Of a stretch of 41,593 bases of DNA, positions 17,888 through 26,503 are shown piece after piece. The translations under genes and the position numbers were made by a program. The DNA is from an uncultured Mediterraneibacter sp. (GTDB lineage Bacteria; Bacillota; Clostridia; Lachnospirales; Lachnospiraceae), in the NCBI GenBank assembly GCA_944381935.1, contig CALWMN010000022.1, positions 1 through 41,593 of the forward strand. Reading direction: 5' to 3'. The notes below the pieces were generated by a model. That model had not been told where the DNA came from. It saw nothing but the letters and a program-made list of their open reading frames with translations, and ran no database searches. Position 1 is the first letter of the stretch. Every line of letters starts with the position of its first letter.

Positions 17888-17925
17888 TTGCCTTTTTTAA
17901 AGTGTTCGTCTATAATAGAGAACAC
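17888..17925 (+). promoter_or_regulatory. Promoter with flanking inverted repeat, DUF5688-adhesin operon
   Basis: TTGCCT (17888-17893), 17-bp spacer, TATAAT (17911-17916). The -10 is bracketed by GTGTTC (17902-17907) and GAACAC (17920-17925), a perfect 6-bp inverted repeat that would let a dimeric repressor block the promoter. A further TGTTCTG lies a few bases downstream. The arms are too far apart for a LexA box. The leader is about 105 bases. Confidence 0.6.
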
Positions 17926-18029
17926 ATAATATTGTTCTGAAACATCATCATTTTTATTTTCAAATAGGCACATATCGTGCCGGTTTTCTCATTTAATACA
18001 AATGAACCGCGTTTTAAGAAAGGAGAAAG

Positions 18030-18974
18030 ATGGACTACACAGAATTTGTGAGCGCGGTGGAAAGAAGACTGAGTGATAAATTGGAGGGAGGCGTTAAAAT
18101 CTCTCCTTACACGGCGATGAAAAATAACGGGAAAGAGAGAAGGGGAATCATTATCGAGACGCCGGGAATCAATGTTTCGCCGACAATCTACCTGGAGGAA
18201 TACTATGAATGGTATGAACGGGGAAAGACGCTTGGGGAAATTGTGAAGGATATCCACAGTTTCTACGTGGATATCAGGCAAAATGAATCATGGGACTACG
18301 GGAACGCTCTGAACTGGGAAGGGGTAAGGGGAAGAGTTGTTTTCAAACTGATCAATACCCGGAAAAACAGTATGCTCCTGAAAGAAATGCCGCACAGGAA
18401 ATTCCTGGACCTGTCCGTTGTGTATTATGTCCTGGTAGAGATGAACTGTGAGGGATCTGCGGTTATGCAGATTTATAACAGCCATATGAGGCATTGGGGG
18501 ACGGATGAAGAAACCCTGTGGAGCATAGCTGTTAAAAATTCCAAAGAGCTGCTGGCAGCAGAACTTTTTACGATAAGCCATGCACTGCGTGAGTGTCTTC
18601 CCTCTGGGGGCAGAGACGTTAGAGGGGAGAACCTCCTGGAAAAGGATGACGACACAAGGGACGGCATGTATGTGCTGACAAACCGCACAAGAAATTATGG
18701 GGCGGCATGCATGGCATATCCATATGTGCTGGAAATGATAGGCGATATCCTGGAAAGGGATTACTACATACTGCCAAGCAGTGTGCATGAGGTGATCATT
18801 GTGCCAGATCTCTGCGGGGTCATGGAGGAGGAACTGGACGAAATGATCCGGGACGTCAACCATGCGCAGGTAGCGGCAGAAGAAGTCCTTGGCGACCATG
18901 CATATTTTTTTGAACAGGGCGGAAAAAGACTTCTCCCAGGAAAAAAGAAGAGCGGAGAGGAGGGAGTGTCATGA
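18030..18974 (+). CDS. DUF5688 family protein
   Basis: A 314-residue soluble protein that I place in DUF5688, a family of unknown function common in Lachnospiraceae. Recognisable features are the N-terminal MDYTEFVSAVERRLSDKL, the central LVNxR-like KLINTRKNSMLLKEMPHRKF and DLSVVYYVLVE, and the C-terminal region from ILPSSVHEVIIVPD. There are no signal peptide, membrane segment or obvious catalytic residues. AAGGAGAAAG precedes the ATG. The gene ends inside the start of the adhesin gene (ATGA), so expression of the two is coupled; this may be an incidental operon or a hint that the protein affects adhesin production. Confidence 0.8.
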   Translation: MDYTEFVSAVERRLSDKLEGGVKISPYTAMKNNGKERRGIIIETPGINVSPTIYLEEYYEWYERGKTLGEIVKDIHSFYVDIRQNESWDYGNALNWEGVRGRVVFKLINTRKNSMLLKEMPHRKFLDLSVVYYVLVEMNCEGSAVMQIYNSHMRHWGTDEETLWSIAVKNSKELLAAELFTISHALRECLPSGGRDVRGENLLEKDDDTRDGMYVLTNRTRNYGAACMAYPYVLEMIGDILERDYYILPSSVHEVIIVPDLCGVMEEELDEMIRDVNHAQVAAEEVLGDHAYFFEQGGKRLLPGKKKSGEEGVS

Positions 18975-21900
18975 AGGGCGTGAGAGGAATGGCTCTGCTT
19001 ATGTGCGTACTTTTCCTGGCGTTTTTTCTGTCTGTCGGGAATCGTGTCAGAGCGCAGGAGAGCGGGGGAGAGAACTATGTTCCCTCCGATACGGAAAATA
19101 TGACTGTCCTCACAACAGCGAACTTAAAATCTGCAGCCAGGGTGTCGCTGGAAGTCGGGGATGTGGTCGGATACGGGGGATACAGCACAAACTATTTCTC
19201 TGTGGACGGGAAGACAGCCTACTGCCTGGAACCGCTGAAATCCACCCCGCCGGCAGGGGAATACACGCCGGAACCCCTGGAAAACGGGAGGCTGAGAAAG
19301 GGACTCTATTATGTATACGGAGGACCCGGCTATAATACGTTCGTGACAAAATACGGCTATCTAGGATATGCCGCAGAGTTCCGGCTGGATAGTGAGTACT
19401 GTATGAGCCACTGCATTGTCGCATATCTGTACAGCGGGGATCAGGACGCTTTTGTCGGGCTTGGGGATGACCTGGTATCTGCGCTCAAGACGGAGATTGA
19501 CTGGATCATGAGCCTTCCTGACCCGCCGGCGTCATTTTATGCGTTTACCTTCCGTTCCGGCTCTGACAGCCAGGCGATAGGAGGAAGCGGGAAGGACAGG
19601 ACAGGGACAATAGAGGTATACAAGAAGTCTAATCGGGAGGAGTGGACAAAGGATAATTCATGTTACTCGCTGAAGGGGGCGGTCTTTGGCATCTATGAGC
19701 AGGGGAGCGATACTCTCGTGTGCACGGTCACGACAGATGAGAAGGGATATGGGCGGGCAGCAGAGCTGCCGATAGGAGATTATGAGATCGCGGAACTGAA
19801 AAATCCGAAGGGATTTGCGCTCGACGGCACAAAGAGCAGGATAACGGTGGAAGAAAATATCGTATCCCGGTATGACTGCACAGAGAAAGCGCAGAATTAT
19901 CCGGCAAAACTGCTTATAAAGAAAACAGATGCAGATACAGGGAAATCACAGCCACAGGGAGAAGCGTCTCTTGAGGGGGCAGAGTTTACGGTGAAATATT
20001 ATGCGGACCATTTCAGTTCTGACCCGGAAAAGGCAGGGGGTGTTCCACGGAAGACCTGGGTGTTCCGGTCCGACCGGGAAGGCAGGGTCCTGTTCACGGA
20101 AGATATGAAAACAGGAGGGGATGCGCTCTACACCGATTCTGACGGAAATAATACGCTTCCGCTGGGTACTCTCGTAATACAGGAGACAAAAGCTCCGACC
20201 GGATATCTGGCAGACCCGGATATCCATATCCTTCCGATTGAATCAGCAGGACCCGGAGAGACCGACACGGTTTATCACTCTCCTGTAATTGAAGAACAGG
20301 TGATAAGGGGAGGCGTCCTTGTCGAGAAATGGGACAGTGAGACAGAGCAGAACAAGCCGCAGGGGAAAGCGATGCTTTCCGGGACGAAAATACAGATTAT
20401 CTCCCTTAATGATTCTCCTGTTACAGTGGACGGTGTGGTGCAAAACAAAGGGGATGTAATCACAACGCTTGTCACAGATGAAAACGGAACGGCACAGACC
20501 GGGGAGAGCTATCTCCCGTATGGGAGCTACAGGCTCAAGGAGGCGGAGCCGCCCGAAGGATATAACTGCACCGGCGTGCTCTCCAGAGATTTTGAAATCA
20601 GGGAGGATGGCGTGAAAGTGGAGATGAATACATCTTCAAAGGCGATAAAAAACGATATCATCCGGGGAGGGGTGGCGCTTGTAAAATTCCGTGAAGATAC
20701 AGACGAGGAACAGGACCAGAAGACATCCCTGGAAGGGATTGTATTCTCCATCACGTCAAAGACGACGAAGGAGCAGTATGAGATCGTTACGGATGAACGC
20801 GGGTATGCGTCGACAGAGCAGCTCGGGAACAGCGGGCGCGGCGGCCTGGTATACGATACCTATGTGGTCAGCGAGAAAAATACGCCGAAGGGACTCAAGC
20901 CGGTTGAGGATTTTGAGGTCACGATATCAGAGGAGGGGAGAGTGCTGCACTATATTTTGGAGAACAAACAGATTATGTCGCCTGTAAAGCTGGTAAAAAC
21001 GGACGCGGATACCGGAAGGGTGATCCCGCTGGCGGATTCTGAGTTCCGGCTGTTGGATGAGAACCGGGAACCGATCGCCATGACCATGCATTATCCGAAA
21101 GAAACGGTTATGGAGACGTTTTGCACCGATGAAAACGGCAGCTTTATCCTGCCGGAGAAGCTGCCGGCAGGCACCTACTATTTTGAGGAGATACGGGCGC
21201 CGGAAGGATATGTTCTGGCAGATGAGCCGGTAAGGTTTGAGATAGAGGAAGGGCATAACTGGGATGAGCCGTTTGAAGCAGAATTTTCCAATCAGCCGGC
21301 AAAAGGCAGGATCCATATCAAAAAAACGGATGATGCGACAGGAAAGCCGCTTGCGGGCACTGTGTTTGAAATACGGGCGAAAGAAGATATCATAACACCG
21401 GACGGGACAGTGCGCGTGGAGAAAGGGGAGACGGCGGGTTCGGTCACGACAGGGGAGGACGGAAGCGCGGTTTCGGAAGAACTATTTCTGGGCATATATG
21501 AAGTGGAGGAGGTTCGGCAGACTCCGGGATATGTCCGGGCAGATGAAAAATATGAGGTATCTCTGCAATATGAGGGCCAGGACACTGCTGTCGTAACGGT
21601 GGTGTCTGAAGTGAGGAACAGCCCGACCAGGATCGTGATAGAAAAGAGGGAGGCAGGAACCATAAAAGGGTTATCCGGCGTAGAATTTGCCATATGGATG
21701 AAGGAGAAAGATGACCCGGGGGATCCCTCCGGTGATGAGGCGGAAAAAGCGGAAAGCGTGCCTCCCGGACTCTACAGCGAGGTTATTGCCACCAATGGAG
21801 AGGGAAGGATCGTCCTGGAAGGACTATTGCCCGGCACATACTGTATCCAGGAAAGGGAAGGACTCGACGGCTACCGCATGGACGATACGGTCCGCGAGAT

Positions 21901-22477
21901 TACAATTGATGAAGCGGGAAGAATAGAAGGGAAAGGAAGTGTGATACTTACAGTAGAAAATGACAGGACACACATCGCCGACACCACAGCAGTCTGGAAG
22001 GGGAGCGGTGCAAAGCTTATAAAGAGCGGAGGAAAAGAAAGGGTTGTCGATACGGTAGAGCTTACAGGACTGCAGATGGGAGAAGAATACCGCCTGTCGG
22101 GAGTCCTGATGGATAAAACAGAAAAAGAAGAGCTCCTCCAGAACGGCAAAGCCGTGATGACGGAGAAGACTTTCACCGCAGAAACGGCAGAGATGGAGGT
22201 GGAGATGGAATTTGACGTCGATACAGCCGGACTGGAGGGAAGGCAGCTTGTGGTATATGAAACACTCTGCCTTGGAGAGCAGACCATTGATTCACATAAA
22301 GACCTGGAGGATGAAGGGCAGACAGTAGAGGTGCAAAGTGAACAGAGGGCATCCGTAAAAACAGGAGACAGAACAGCATGGGTCCCGGCTTTTGCCCTCG
22401 CAGCAGCAATATCGGCAGGGGTATGGGGAATGGCAGTTGTCATGCACAGAAGAAAAAACAGAAAGCAGAGTGATTGA
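18971..22477 (+). CDS. Large multi-domain SpaA/VaFE-repeat surface adhesin
   Basis: A 1168-residue secreted protein. A signal peptide (1 to about 28, cleaved near RVRA) leads to an N-terminal domain (about 55-200) with Cys85 in YCLEP and Cys144/Cys148 in YCMSHC, resembling the Cys-containing head domains of Gram-positive pilins. Seven SpaA/Cna-B-type domains follow (starting about 210, 308, 446, 565, 670, 778 and 886), most with an early Lys (for example KKTDADTG) and a late E in strands such as YEIAEL, VIQETKAPTGY and YFEEIRAPEGY, the residues that form isopeptide bonds. One VaFE repeat (about 1000-1120; DTVELTGLQMGEEYRLSG, VVYETL, SHKDLED) comes next. The end is a membrane segment (about 1136-1158) with a basic tail. 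Instead of LPXTG the sorting-signal position has SVKTGD. No sortase gene is in the window. Confidence 0.88.
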   Translation: MKGVRGMALLMCVLFLAFFLSVGNRVRAQESGGENYVPSDTENMTVLTTANLKSAARVSLEVGDVVGYGGYSTNYFSVDGKTAYCLEPLKSTPPAGEYTPEPLENGRLRKGLYYVYGGPGYNTFVTKYGYLGYAAEFRLDSEYCMSHCIVAYLYSGDQDAFVGLGDDLVSALKTEIDWIMSLPDPPASFYAFTFRSGSDSQAIGGSGKDRTGTIEVYKKSNREEWTKDNSCYSLKGAVFGIYEQGSDTLVCTVTTDEKGYGRAAELPIGDYEIAELKNPKGFALDGTKSRITVEENIVSRYDCTEKAQNYPAKLLIKKTDADTGKSQPQGEASLEGAEFTVKYYADHFSSDPEKAGGVPRKTWVFRSDREGRVLFTEDMKTGGDALYTDSDGNNTLPLGTLVIQETKAPTGYLADPDIHILPIESAGPGETDTVYHSPVIEEQVIRGGVLVEKWDSETEQNKPQGKAMLSGTKIQIISLNDSPVTVDGVVQNKGDVITTLVTDENGTAQTGESYLPYGSYRLKEAEPPEGYNCTGVLSRDFEIREDGVKVEMNTSSKAIKNDIIRGGVALVKFREDTDEEQDQKTSLEGIVFSITSKTTKEQYEIVTDERGYASTEQLGNSGRGGLVYDTYVVSEKNTPKGLKPVEDFEVTISEEGRVLHYILENKQIMSPVKLVKTDADTGRVIPLADSEFRLLDENREPIAMTMHYPKETVMETFCTDENGSFILPEKLPAGTYYFEEIRAPEGYVLADEPVRFEIEEGHNWDEPFEAEFSNQPAKGRIHIKKTDDATGKPLAGTVFEIRAKEDIITPDGTVRVEKGETAGSVTTGEDGSAVSEELFLGIYEVEEVRQTPGYVRADEKYEVSLQYEGQDTAVVTVVSEVRNSPTRIVIEKREAGTIKGLSGVEFAIWMKEKDDPGDPSGDEAEKAESVPPGLYSEVIATNGEGRIVLEGLLPGTYCIQEREGLDGYRMDDTVREITIDEAGRIEGKGSVILTVENDRTHIADTTAVWKGSGAKLIKSGGKERVVDTVELTGLQMGEEYRLSGVLMDKTEKEELLQNGKAVMTEKTFTAETAEMEVEMEFDVDTAGLEGRQLVVYETLCLGEQTIDSHKDLEDEGQTVEVQSEQRASVKTGDRTAWVPAFALAAAISAGVWGMAVVMHRRKNRKQSD

Positions 22478-22502
22478 CACGCGAAATTGAAAATGGTATT
22501 GT
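22474..22502 (+). promoter_or_regulatory. Promoter of the small membrane protein
   Basis: TTGACA (22474-22479), overlapping the adhesin stop codon, a 17-bp spacer and TATTGT (22497-22502). Confidence 0.65.
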
Positions 22503-22554
22503 AAAAAATGAATTTTACATATTTTTAAGGAATTTTTAACAAAGGGGAGGAAGA

Positions 22555-22974
22555 ATGATGCAGAAAATGAAATGTATATCAACTGCTGCAATAGTTTTAT
22601 CTGTTGTTCTTTTTTCCCTTTTTCATTTCCAGTCTGGGAGAGAGCCGTTCCATACAGAGGAGCAAAGGATGTCTTTCGTATCGCTTCAGCCCCGGGAGAG
22701 CAGGGATTTTTCGGGATTTTATAACAATGAAACATCTTTGCGCAGCAGAGCCGGAGCAATCTGCTTTCAACAGCTCAGGATGCTGAAGACGGAGCAGAGG
22801 GCAGCAGCATTTGTATTGGCAGTGGAGGTATTTTCCTTATGTGTGAGGAAAGAGCTGATCTGGCAGCTGCGTTTTTGCGCACGTTTATTTTCTTCTGAAC
22901 GGTTTTTGTGCGAGCTTCTGACACGGCTTAAAAAGGATGGGAAAAAGCGTGGGATACAGCTTCAACAGATGTGA
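22555..22974 (+). CDS. Small membrane protein of unknown function
   Basis: A 139-residue protein I do not recognise. Residues about 8-24 (ISTAAIVLSVVLFSLFHF) are a membrane segment or signal anchor, and a second weaker hydrophobic stretch lies at about 82-98 (AAAFVLAVEVFSLCV). The C-terminal third is rich in Arg and Leu (LRFCARLFSSERFLCELLTR), suggesting an amphipathic helix. GGGGAGGAAGA precedes two adjacent ATGs; I took the first. It has its own promoter and is followed 44 bp later by the phosphate transporter gene, so it may lead that operon. The ribosome binding site and codon use argue that it is real. Confidence 0.6.
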   Translation: MMQKMKCISTAAIVLSVVLFSLFHFQSGREPFHTEEQRMSFVSLQPRESRDFSGFYNNETSLRSRAGAICFQQLRMLKTEQRAAAFVLAVEVFSLCVRKELIWQLRFCARLFSSERFLCELLTRLKKDGKKRGIQLQQM

Positions 22975-23018
22975 ACAGAAGTATTGCGCATTGAGTCTGC
23001 GCAGAAGGAGTAAAAAAT

Positions 23019-24074
23019 ATGGACATATCACTTGAGTATTTTCTGGATCATATTGCGGGCGATCCGATGCTGGCCATCACAGTTCTGCTCACTTTGGGCG
23101 TGATTTTTGTGAATGGATGGACAGATGCACCCAATGCTATTGCTACCTGTGTGACGACACGCTGCTTAAGTCCGCGCAAAGCGATTATGATGAGTGCGGT
23201 GTTTAATTTTCTGGGAGTATTTATTATGACTCAGATCAACAGCTCGGTCGCTTCTACGATCAGCAATATGGTGGACTTCGGGAATCATACACATGAAGCG
23301 CTGATCGCGCTGTGTGCAGCTCTGGTATCGATTGTGGTGTACAGTGTGGGGGCTTCGGTTTTCGGGATTCCAACCAGCGAAAGCCACAGCCTGATTGCAG
23401 GGCTGTCCGGGGCGGCTATCGCGATACAGGGAGGGATAGGCGGAATAAACGGAAGCGAGTGGGTGAAGGTAATCTACGGTCTGGTACTCAGCCTTGCCCT
23501 TGGCTTTCTGATCGGATGGATAGTCTGTAAAATTACCACTGTGCTCTGCAGGGAAGCGGACAGGAGAAAAACGAATGATTTCTTTGCCGGGGCACAGATT
23601 GTCGGCGCTGCGGCTATGAGCTTTATGCACGGCGCGCAGGACGGGCAGAAATTCATCGGAGTGCTTTTTCTTGGCATTGCCTTTGCAGACGGGCAAAGTT
23701 CCGTTACAGGGATACCAATTCCGGTATGGCTTATGATGCTCTGCAGTATCGTGATGGGCGTCGGGACAAGCGTGGGCGGAGAAAAGATCATAAAATCCGT
23801 CGGGATGGATATGGTGAAGCTGGAGCGTTATCAGGGATTTTCTGCGGATCTTGCCGGGGCGCTCTGCCTCTTGTTTTCCAGCCTGTTTGGTATTCCGGTG
23901 TCGACGACTCATACCAAGACGAGCGCCATCATGGGCGTCGGGGCGGTGAAACGGTTGTCCGCGATTAATTTCGGCGTTGTGAAAGATATGATGCTTACAT
24001 GGATCTTTACCTTTCCGGGATGCGGTGTGATCAGTTTTGTTATGGCAAAGATCTTTATGTTTGTTTTCGGTTAA
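23019..24074 (+). CDS. pit: PiT-family inorganic phosphate transporter
   Basis: A 351-residue membrane protein with about ten hydrophobic segments. Both inverted halves carry the PiT signature: VNGWTDAPNAIATCVTTR near the N-terminus and FGIPVSTTHTKTSAIMGVG near the C-terminus. GVFIMTQINSSVASTI and MSFMHGAQDGQKFIG are also typical. It imports phosphate (as metal-phosphate) driven by the proton gradient. AAGGAGTAAAAAT precedes the ATG. The DUF47 gene starts 15 bp downstream, the usual low-affinity phosphate uptake pair. Confidence 0.95.
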   Translation: MDISLEYFLDHIAGDPMLAITVLLTLGVIFVNGWTDAPNAIATCVTTRCLSPRKAIMMSAVFNFLGVFIMTQINSSVASTISNMVDFGNHTHEALIALCAALVSIVVYSVGASVFGIPTSESHSLIAGLSGAAIAIQGGIGGINGSEWVKVIYGLVLSLALGFLIGWIVCKITTVLCREADRRKTNDFFAGAQIVGAAAMSFMHGAQDGQKFIGVLFLGIAFADGQSSVTGIPIPVWLMMLCSIVMGVGTSVGGEKIIKSVGMDMVKLERYQGFSADLAGALCLLFSSLFGIPVSTTHTKTSAIMGVGAVKRLSAINFGVVKDMMLTWIFTFPGCGVISFVMAKIFMFVFG

Positions 24075-24089
24075 TGAGGAGGAAAAAGA

Positions 24090-24713
24090 ATGGCAAGGAA
24101 ACAGGATGCATTTTATTATAATAATTTTGCTGCATGTGCAGGGTATTCGTGTAAGGCCGCGCATCTTCTGCGGGATATTCTGACGGATTTCATGCCCGAT
24201 GAAATCGAAAAGAGGCTGCAGGAGATACACGAGATAGAGCGTCAGGCGGATGAAGAGAGGCATCAGATGGATGATGTGCTGACAAAAGCCTTTATCACGC
24301 CGATTGAGAGGGAAGATATCGCTGAGCTCAGCCAGAATATCGATGAAGTGACAGACAAGATCGAGGATGTTCTGATCCGGGTCTACATTAATAATGTGCA
24401 GAAGATACGCCCGGAGGCCCTAAGGCTTCTTGATACGGTTATCAAGTGCTGTGACGCCCTGTGCGATCTCCTGGGAGAGTTCTCTGATTTCCGAAAATCA
24501 AAAAAAATAAGCGGAAAGATTATTGAGATCAATACGCTTGAGGAGGAGGCTGACCATCTCTACATGTCCAGTATGAGACAGCTCCACGTCGAGGAGAAAG
24601 ATGTATTGCAGATCATCGCGTGGCGGGAAATCTACGACTATCTGGAGAAATGCGCTGATGCATGCGAGCATGTGGCCGACGTGATCGGAAGAGTGGTTAT
24701 GAAAAATTCATAG
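24090..24713 (+). CDS. DUF47 family PhoU-like partner of the Pit transporter
   Basis: A 207-residue all-helical cytoplasmic protein. The motif HEIERQADEERHQMDDVLTK and the later EINTLEEEADHLYMSSM are the two metal-binding E-x-x-x-D-like bundles of PhoU/DUF47 proteins, and FITPIEREDIAELSQNIDEV is the family core. DUF47 proteins are usually encoded beside pit and are thought to gate or regulate it. GAGGA lies just before the ATG. Same operon as pit. Confidence 0.93.
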   Translation: MARKQDAFYYNNFAACAGYSCKAAHLLRDILTDFMPDEIEKRLQEIHEIERQADEERHQMDDVLTKAFITPIEREDIAELSQNIDEVTDKIEDVLIRVYINNVQKIRPEALRLLDTVIKCCDALCDLLGEFSDFRKSKKISGKIIEINTLEEEADHLYMSSMRQLHVEEKDVLQIIAWREIYDYLEKCADACEHVADVIGRVVMKNS

Positions 24714-24761
24714 CGGGCAGAGGGCAGGATAAGAGAATATTTATGATGTCGTGTTTTGCCC

Positions 24762-24790
24762 TTTACATTTTCTGTAATTTATGCTAGGAT
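24762..24790 (+). promoter_or_regulatory. Promoter of the tRNA-Arg gene
   Basis: TTTACA (24762-24767), 17-bp spacer, TAGGAT (24785-24790), 50 bases before the tRNA. Confidence 0.6.
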
Positions 24791-24840
24791 AATTAAGGTT
24801 GCCGGAAGGAAGAAAGATTCCGCCTTTTGGCAGCACAGAT

Positions 24841-24912
24841 GCGTCTGTAGCTCAGTGGATAGAGCGATGCCCTCCGGAGGCATGTGCGGCGGTTCGACTC
24901 CGCTCAGACGCT
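24841..24912 (+). tRNA. tRNA-Arg (anticodon CCG)
   Basis: The cloverleaf is complete: acceptor GCGTCTG/CAGACGC, D stem GCTC/GAGC, anticodon stem ATGCC/GGCAT with loop CTCCGGA giving anticodon CCG, and T arm GGCGG-TTCGACT-CCGCT. CCA is not encoded. It reads CGG codons and has its own promoter. Confidence 0.95.
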
Positions 24913-24923
24913 TTCAATTTATG

Positions 24924-24972
24924 AATCCCGGGAAATGCTTTAAATTCAGTGTTTATCGCATTTTCCGGGATT
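24924..24972. repeat. Long imperfect stem-loop downstream of tRNA-Arg
   Basis: AATCCCGGGAAATGC (24924-24938) pairs with GCATTTTCCGGGATT (24958-24972): 15 pairs with one G-T and a 19-base loop. The plus-strand flank TTTCATATTTC is only weakly T-rich, so it may be a poor terminator shared by the tRNA and the convergent permease gene. Confidence 0.5.
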
Positions 24973-25007
24973 TCATATTTCAAGGGGAGGTACAAAAGCA
25001 CTCCTTT

Positions 25008-25811
25008 TTATAGAAGATTGACCTTCTTTTTCATGATGATATGTGTGACGATATATTGGAAGACGGACACGGCCACCATGATGATAAGAGTTACACCCAT
25101 TATGGATAAAGTGTATCTTGCGGCATCTATGCCGCTTGCCATATCCGTGTATGCGCCGGCAGGAAACAGCCTCATTGCTGCAAGGACAGCGAAAGCAAGA
25201 AGCTGTGAGATGAACGAGTAGACAAAGTATGCGATGAGCGCGCCCAGTATTCTGTGGGAAGGGAATAGCTGTCCCGCAGCGATGCAGAAGTAGGTTGAGA
25301 TTACGCTGCAGATGCAGGAAACCAGCATATAGATAAAAAAGACGGATGCGAATGTGCCAGGCGGCATCCCAAAATACTCTGTAACTTCGGGCGCGATCGC
25401 GAAGTAGGCATCCCTGACATTGCTGCCTGTGACCAGCAATATGATACCGGCTGCACAGATGAAGCAGTCAAGAAAAAACCAGATGCATCCTGAGAGGATC
25501 TTTGCCCAGAGATGCAGGACGCCTGATACGGGGAACGTCCAGCTCAGATACCCTTCGCCTGTAAACAGGCTGCGGTAAAATCTTGCGGCTATTATGAGCC
25601 ATGTGCAGAAACACACCACAATGTACAAAAACAGCATAACGGACACAAAGATCGCCAGCGATGAAACAACAATACTGTCCGTGCGGCCGAAGTCCAGATG
25701 ATCAAGAAAGAAAAACCTTCCGAAGATACAGGCTGCCAGCAGGATTGCGTGGACAAGAATAAAGATCTTCGCTCCGTATTTCAGATCGTATTTTATCAGT
25801 TTCCCTAACAT
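25008..25811 (-). CDS. ABC transporter permease subunit
   Basis: A 267-residue integral membrane protein with about six hydrophobic segments (for example AIFVSVMLFLYIVVCFCTWL and LDCFICAAGIILLVTG). It begins MLGKLIKYDLKYGAKIF, a start seen in ABC-2-like permeases of the YtrC/YtrD type. The start codon overlaps the end of the ATP-binding gene by seven bases, so it is coupled to it. With the GntR and ATPase genes it forms a YtrA-type three-gene exporter operon, a class often induced by cell-wall-active compounds. The substrate is unknown. Confidence 0.85.
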   Translation of the reverse strand: MLGKLIKYDLKYGAKIFILVHAILLAACIFGRFFFLDHLDFGRTDSIVVSSLAIFVSVMLFLYIVVCFCTWLIIAARFYRSLFTGEGYLSWTFPVSGVLHLWAKILSGCIWFFLDCFICAAGIILLVTGSNVRDAYFAIAPEVTEYFGMPPGTFASVFFIYMLVSCICSVISTYFCIAAGQLFPSHRILGALIAYFVYSFISQLLAFAVLAAMRLFPAGAYTDMASGIDAARYTLSIMGVTLIIMVAVSVFQYIVTHIIMKKKVNLL

Positions 25812-26503
25812 TTGAACACCTCCCTGAACAGAGTATCCACAGATTTCCCGTAGTCTGTCCGTATCTCATCCACGGATGCGTTGAGCGTGACCTGCCCCGC
25901 GCTTAGAAAGACCACCCGGTCAAGTACATTTTCGATGTCGGCAATGAGATGTGTTGATATCAGTATTGTCGCATTCTCGTTGTAATTTGTCAGTATCGTC
26001 TGAAGGATATAATCCCTGGCGGCAGGGTCTACCCCGCCGATCGGTTCATCCAGGACATACAGATCCGCATTACGGCTCATGACGAGCACAAGCTGCAGTT
26101 TTTCTTTCGTCCCCTTTGAAAGGGAGGAAAGCCTTGCCTTCCGGTCGATTTCAAGGGCGTCAAGCATCCGGGAAGAATTTTCAGCGCTGAAATCCTTATA
26201 GAAATCCATATAGTATGCAAGAACATCCTTTACCCGCATATGCCTGCTCAGATAGTCTCTGTCAGGAAGATAGGATACGATTTTTTTTGTTTCGACGCCG
26301 GGCGCCTGGCCATCGACCAGGATCCTGCCTTCCGTGGGCGTCAGAAGACCGTTGATAAGCTTGATCAGTGTAGTCTTTCCGCTCCCGTTGGGGCCGAGCA
26401 GCCCTACGATCTGCCCGCGTCCAAGTGCGAGATCAACCCCAAAGAGCGCATAGTCGCTGCCGTATTTTTTTGTCAGGCTCTGACATTCCAGAATGGGTCT
26501 CAT
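25805..26503 (-). CDS. ABC transporter ATP-binding protein
   Basis: A 232-residue ATPase. Walker A GLLGPNGSGKTTLIKL is near residue 34. The signature loop is the divergent LSKGTKEKLQLVL instead of LSGGQ, as in many YtrB-like ATPases. Walker B is LYVLDEPIGGVDP, and the switch histidine is in ILISTHLIADIE. It powers the permease encoded directly downstream. GGGGGAG lies before the ATG. The start overlaps the stop of the GntR gene (ATGA). Confidence 0.93.
   Translation of the reverse strand: MRPILECQSLTKKYGSDYALFGVDLALGRGQIVGLLGPNGSGKTTLIKLINGLLTPTEGRILVDGQAPGVETKKIVSYLPDRDYLSRHMRVKDVLAYYMDFYKDFSAENSSRMLDALEIDRKARLSSLSKGTKEKLQLVLVMSRNADLYVLDEPIGGVDPAARDYILQTILTNYNENATILISTHLIADIENVLDRVVFLSAGQVTLNASVDEIRTDYGKSVDTLFREVFKC

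Noticed and set aside
17902-17925. LexA box at the DUF5688 promoter
   Set aside because: The GTTC and GAAC arms are in the wrong order and 12 bases apart; a Gram-positive LexA site needs GAAC-N4-GTTC.
23166-24263. A 365-codon minus-strand open frame
   Set aside because: It lies fully antisense to pit and DUF47, is rich in His, Arg and Pro as expected of a shadow frame, and shows no family motif.
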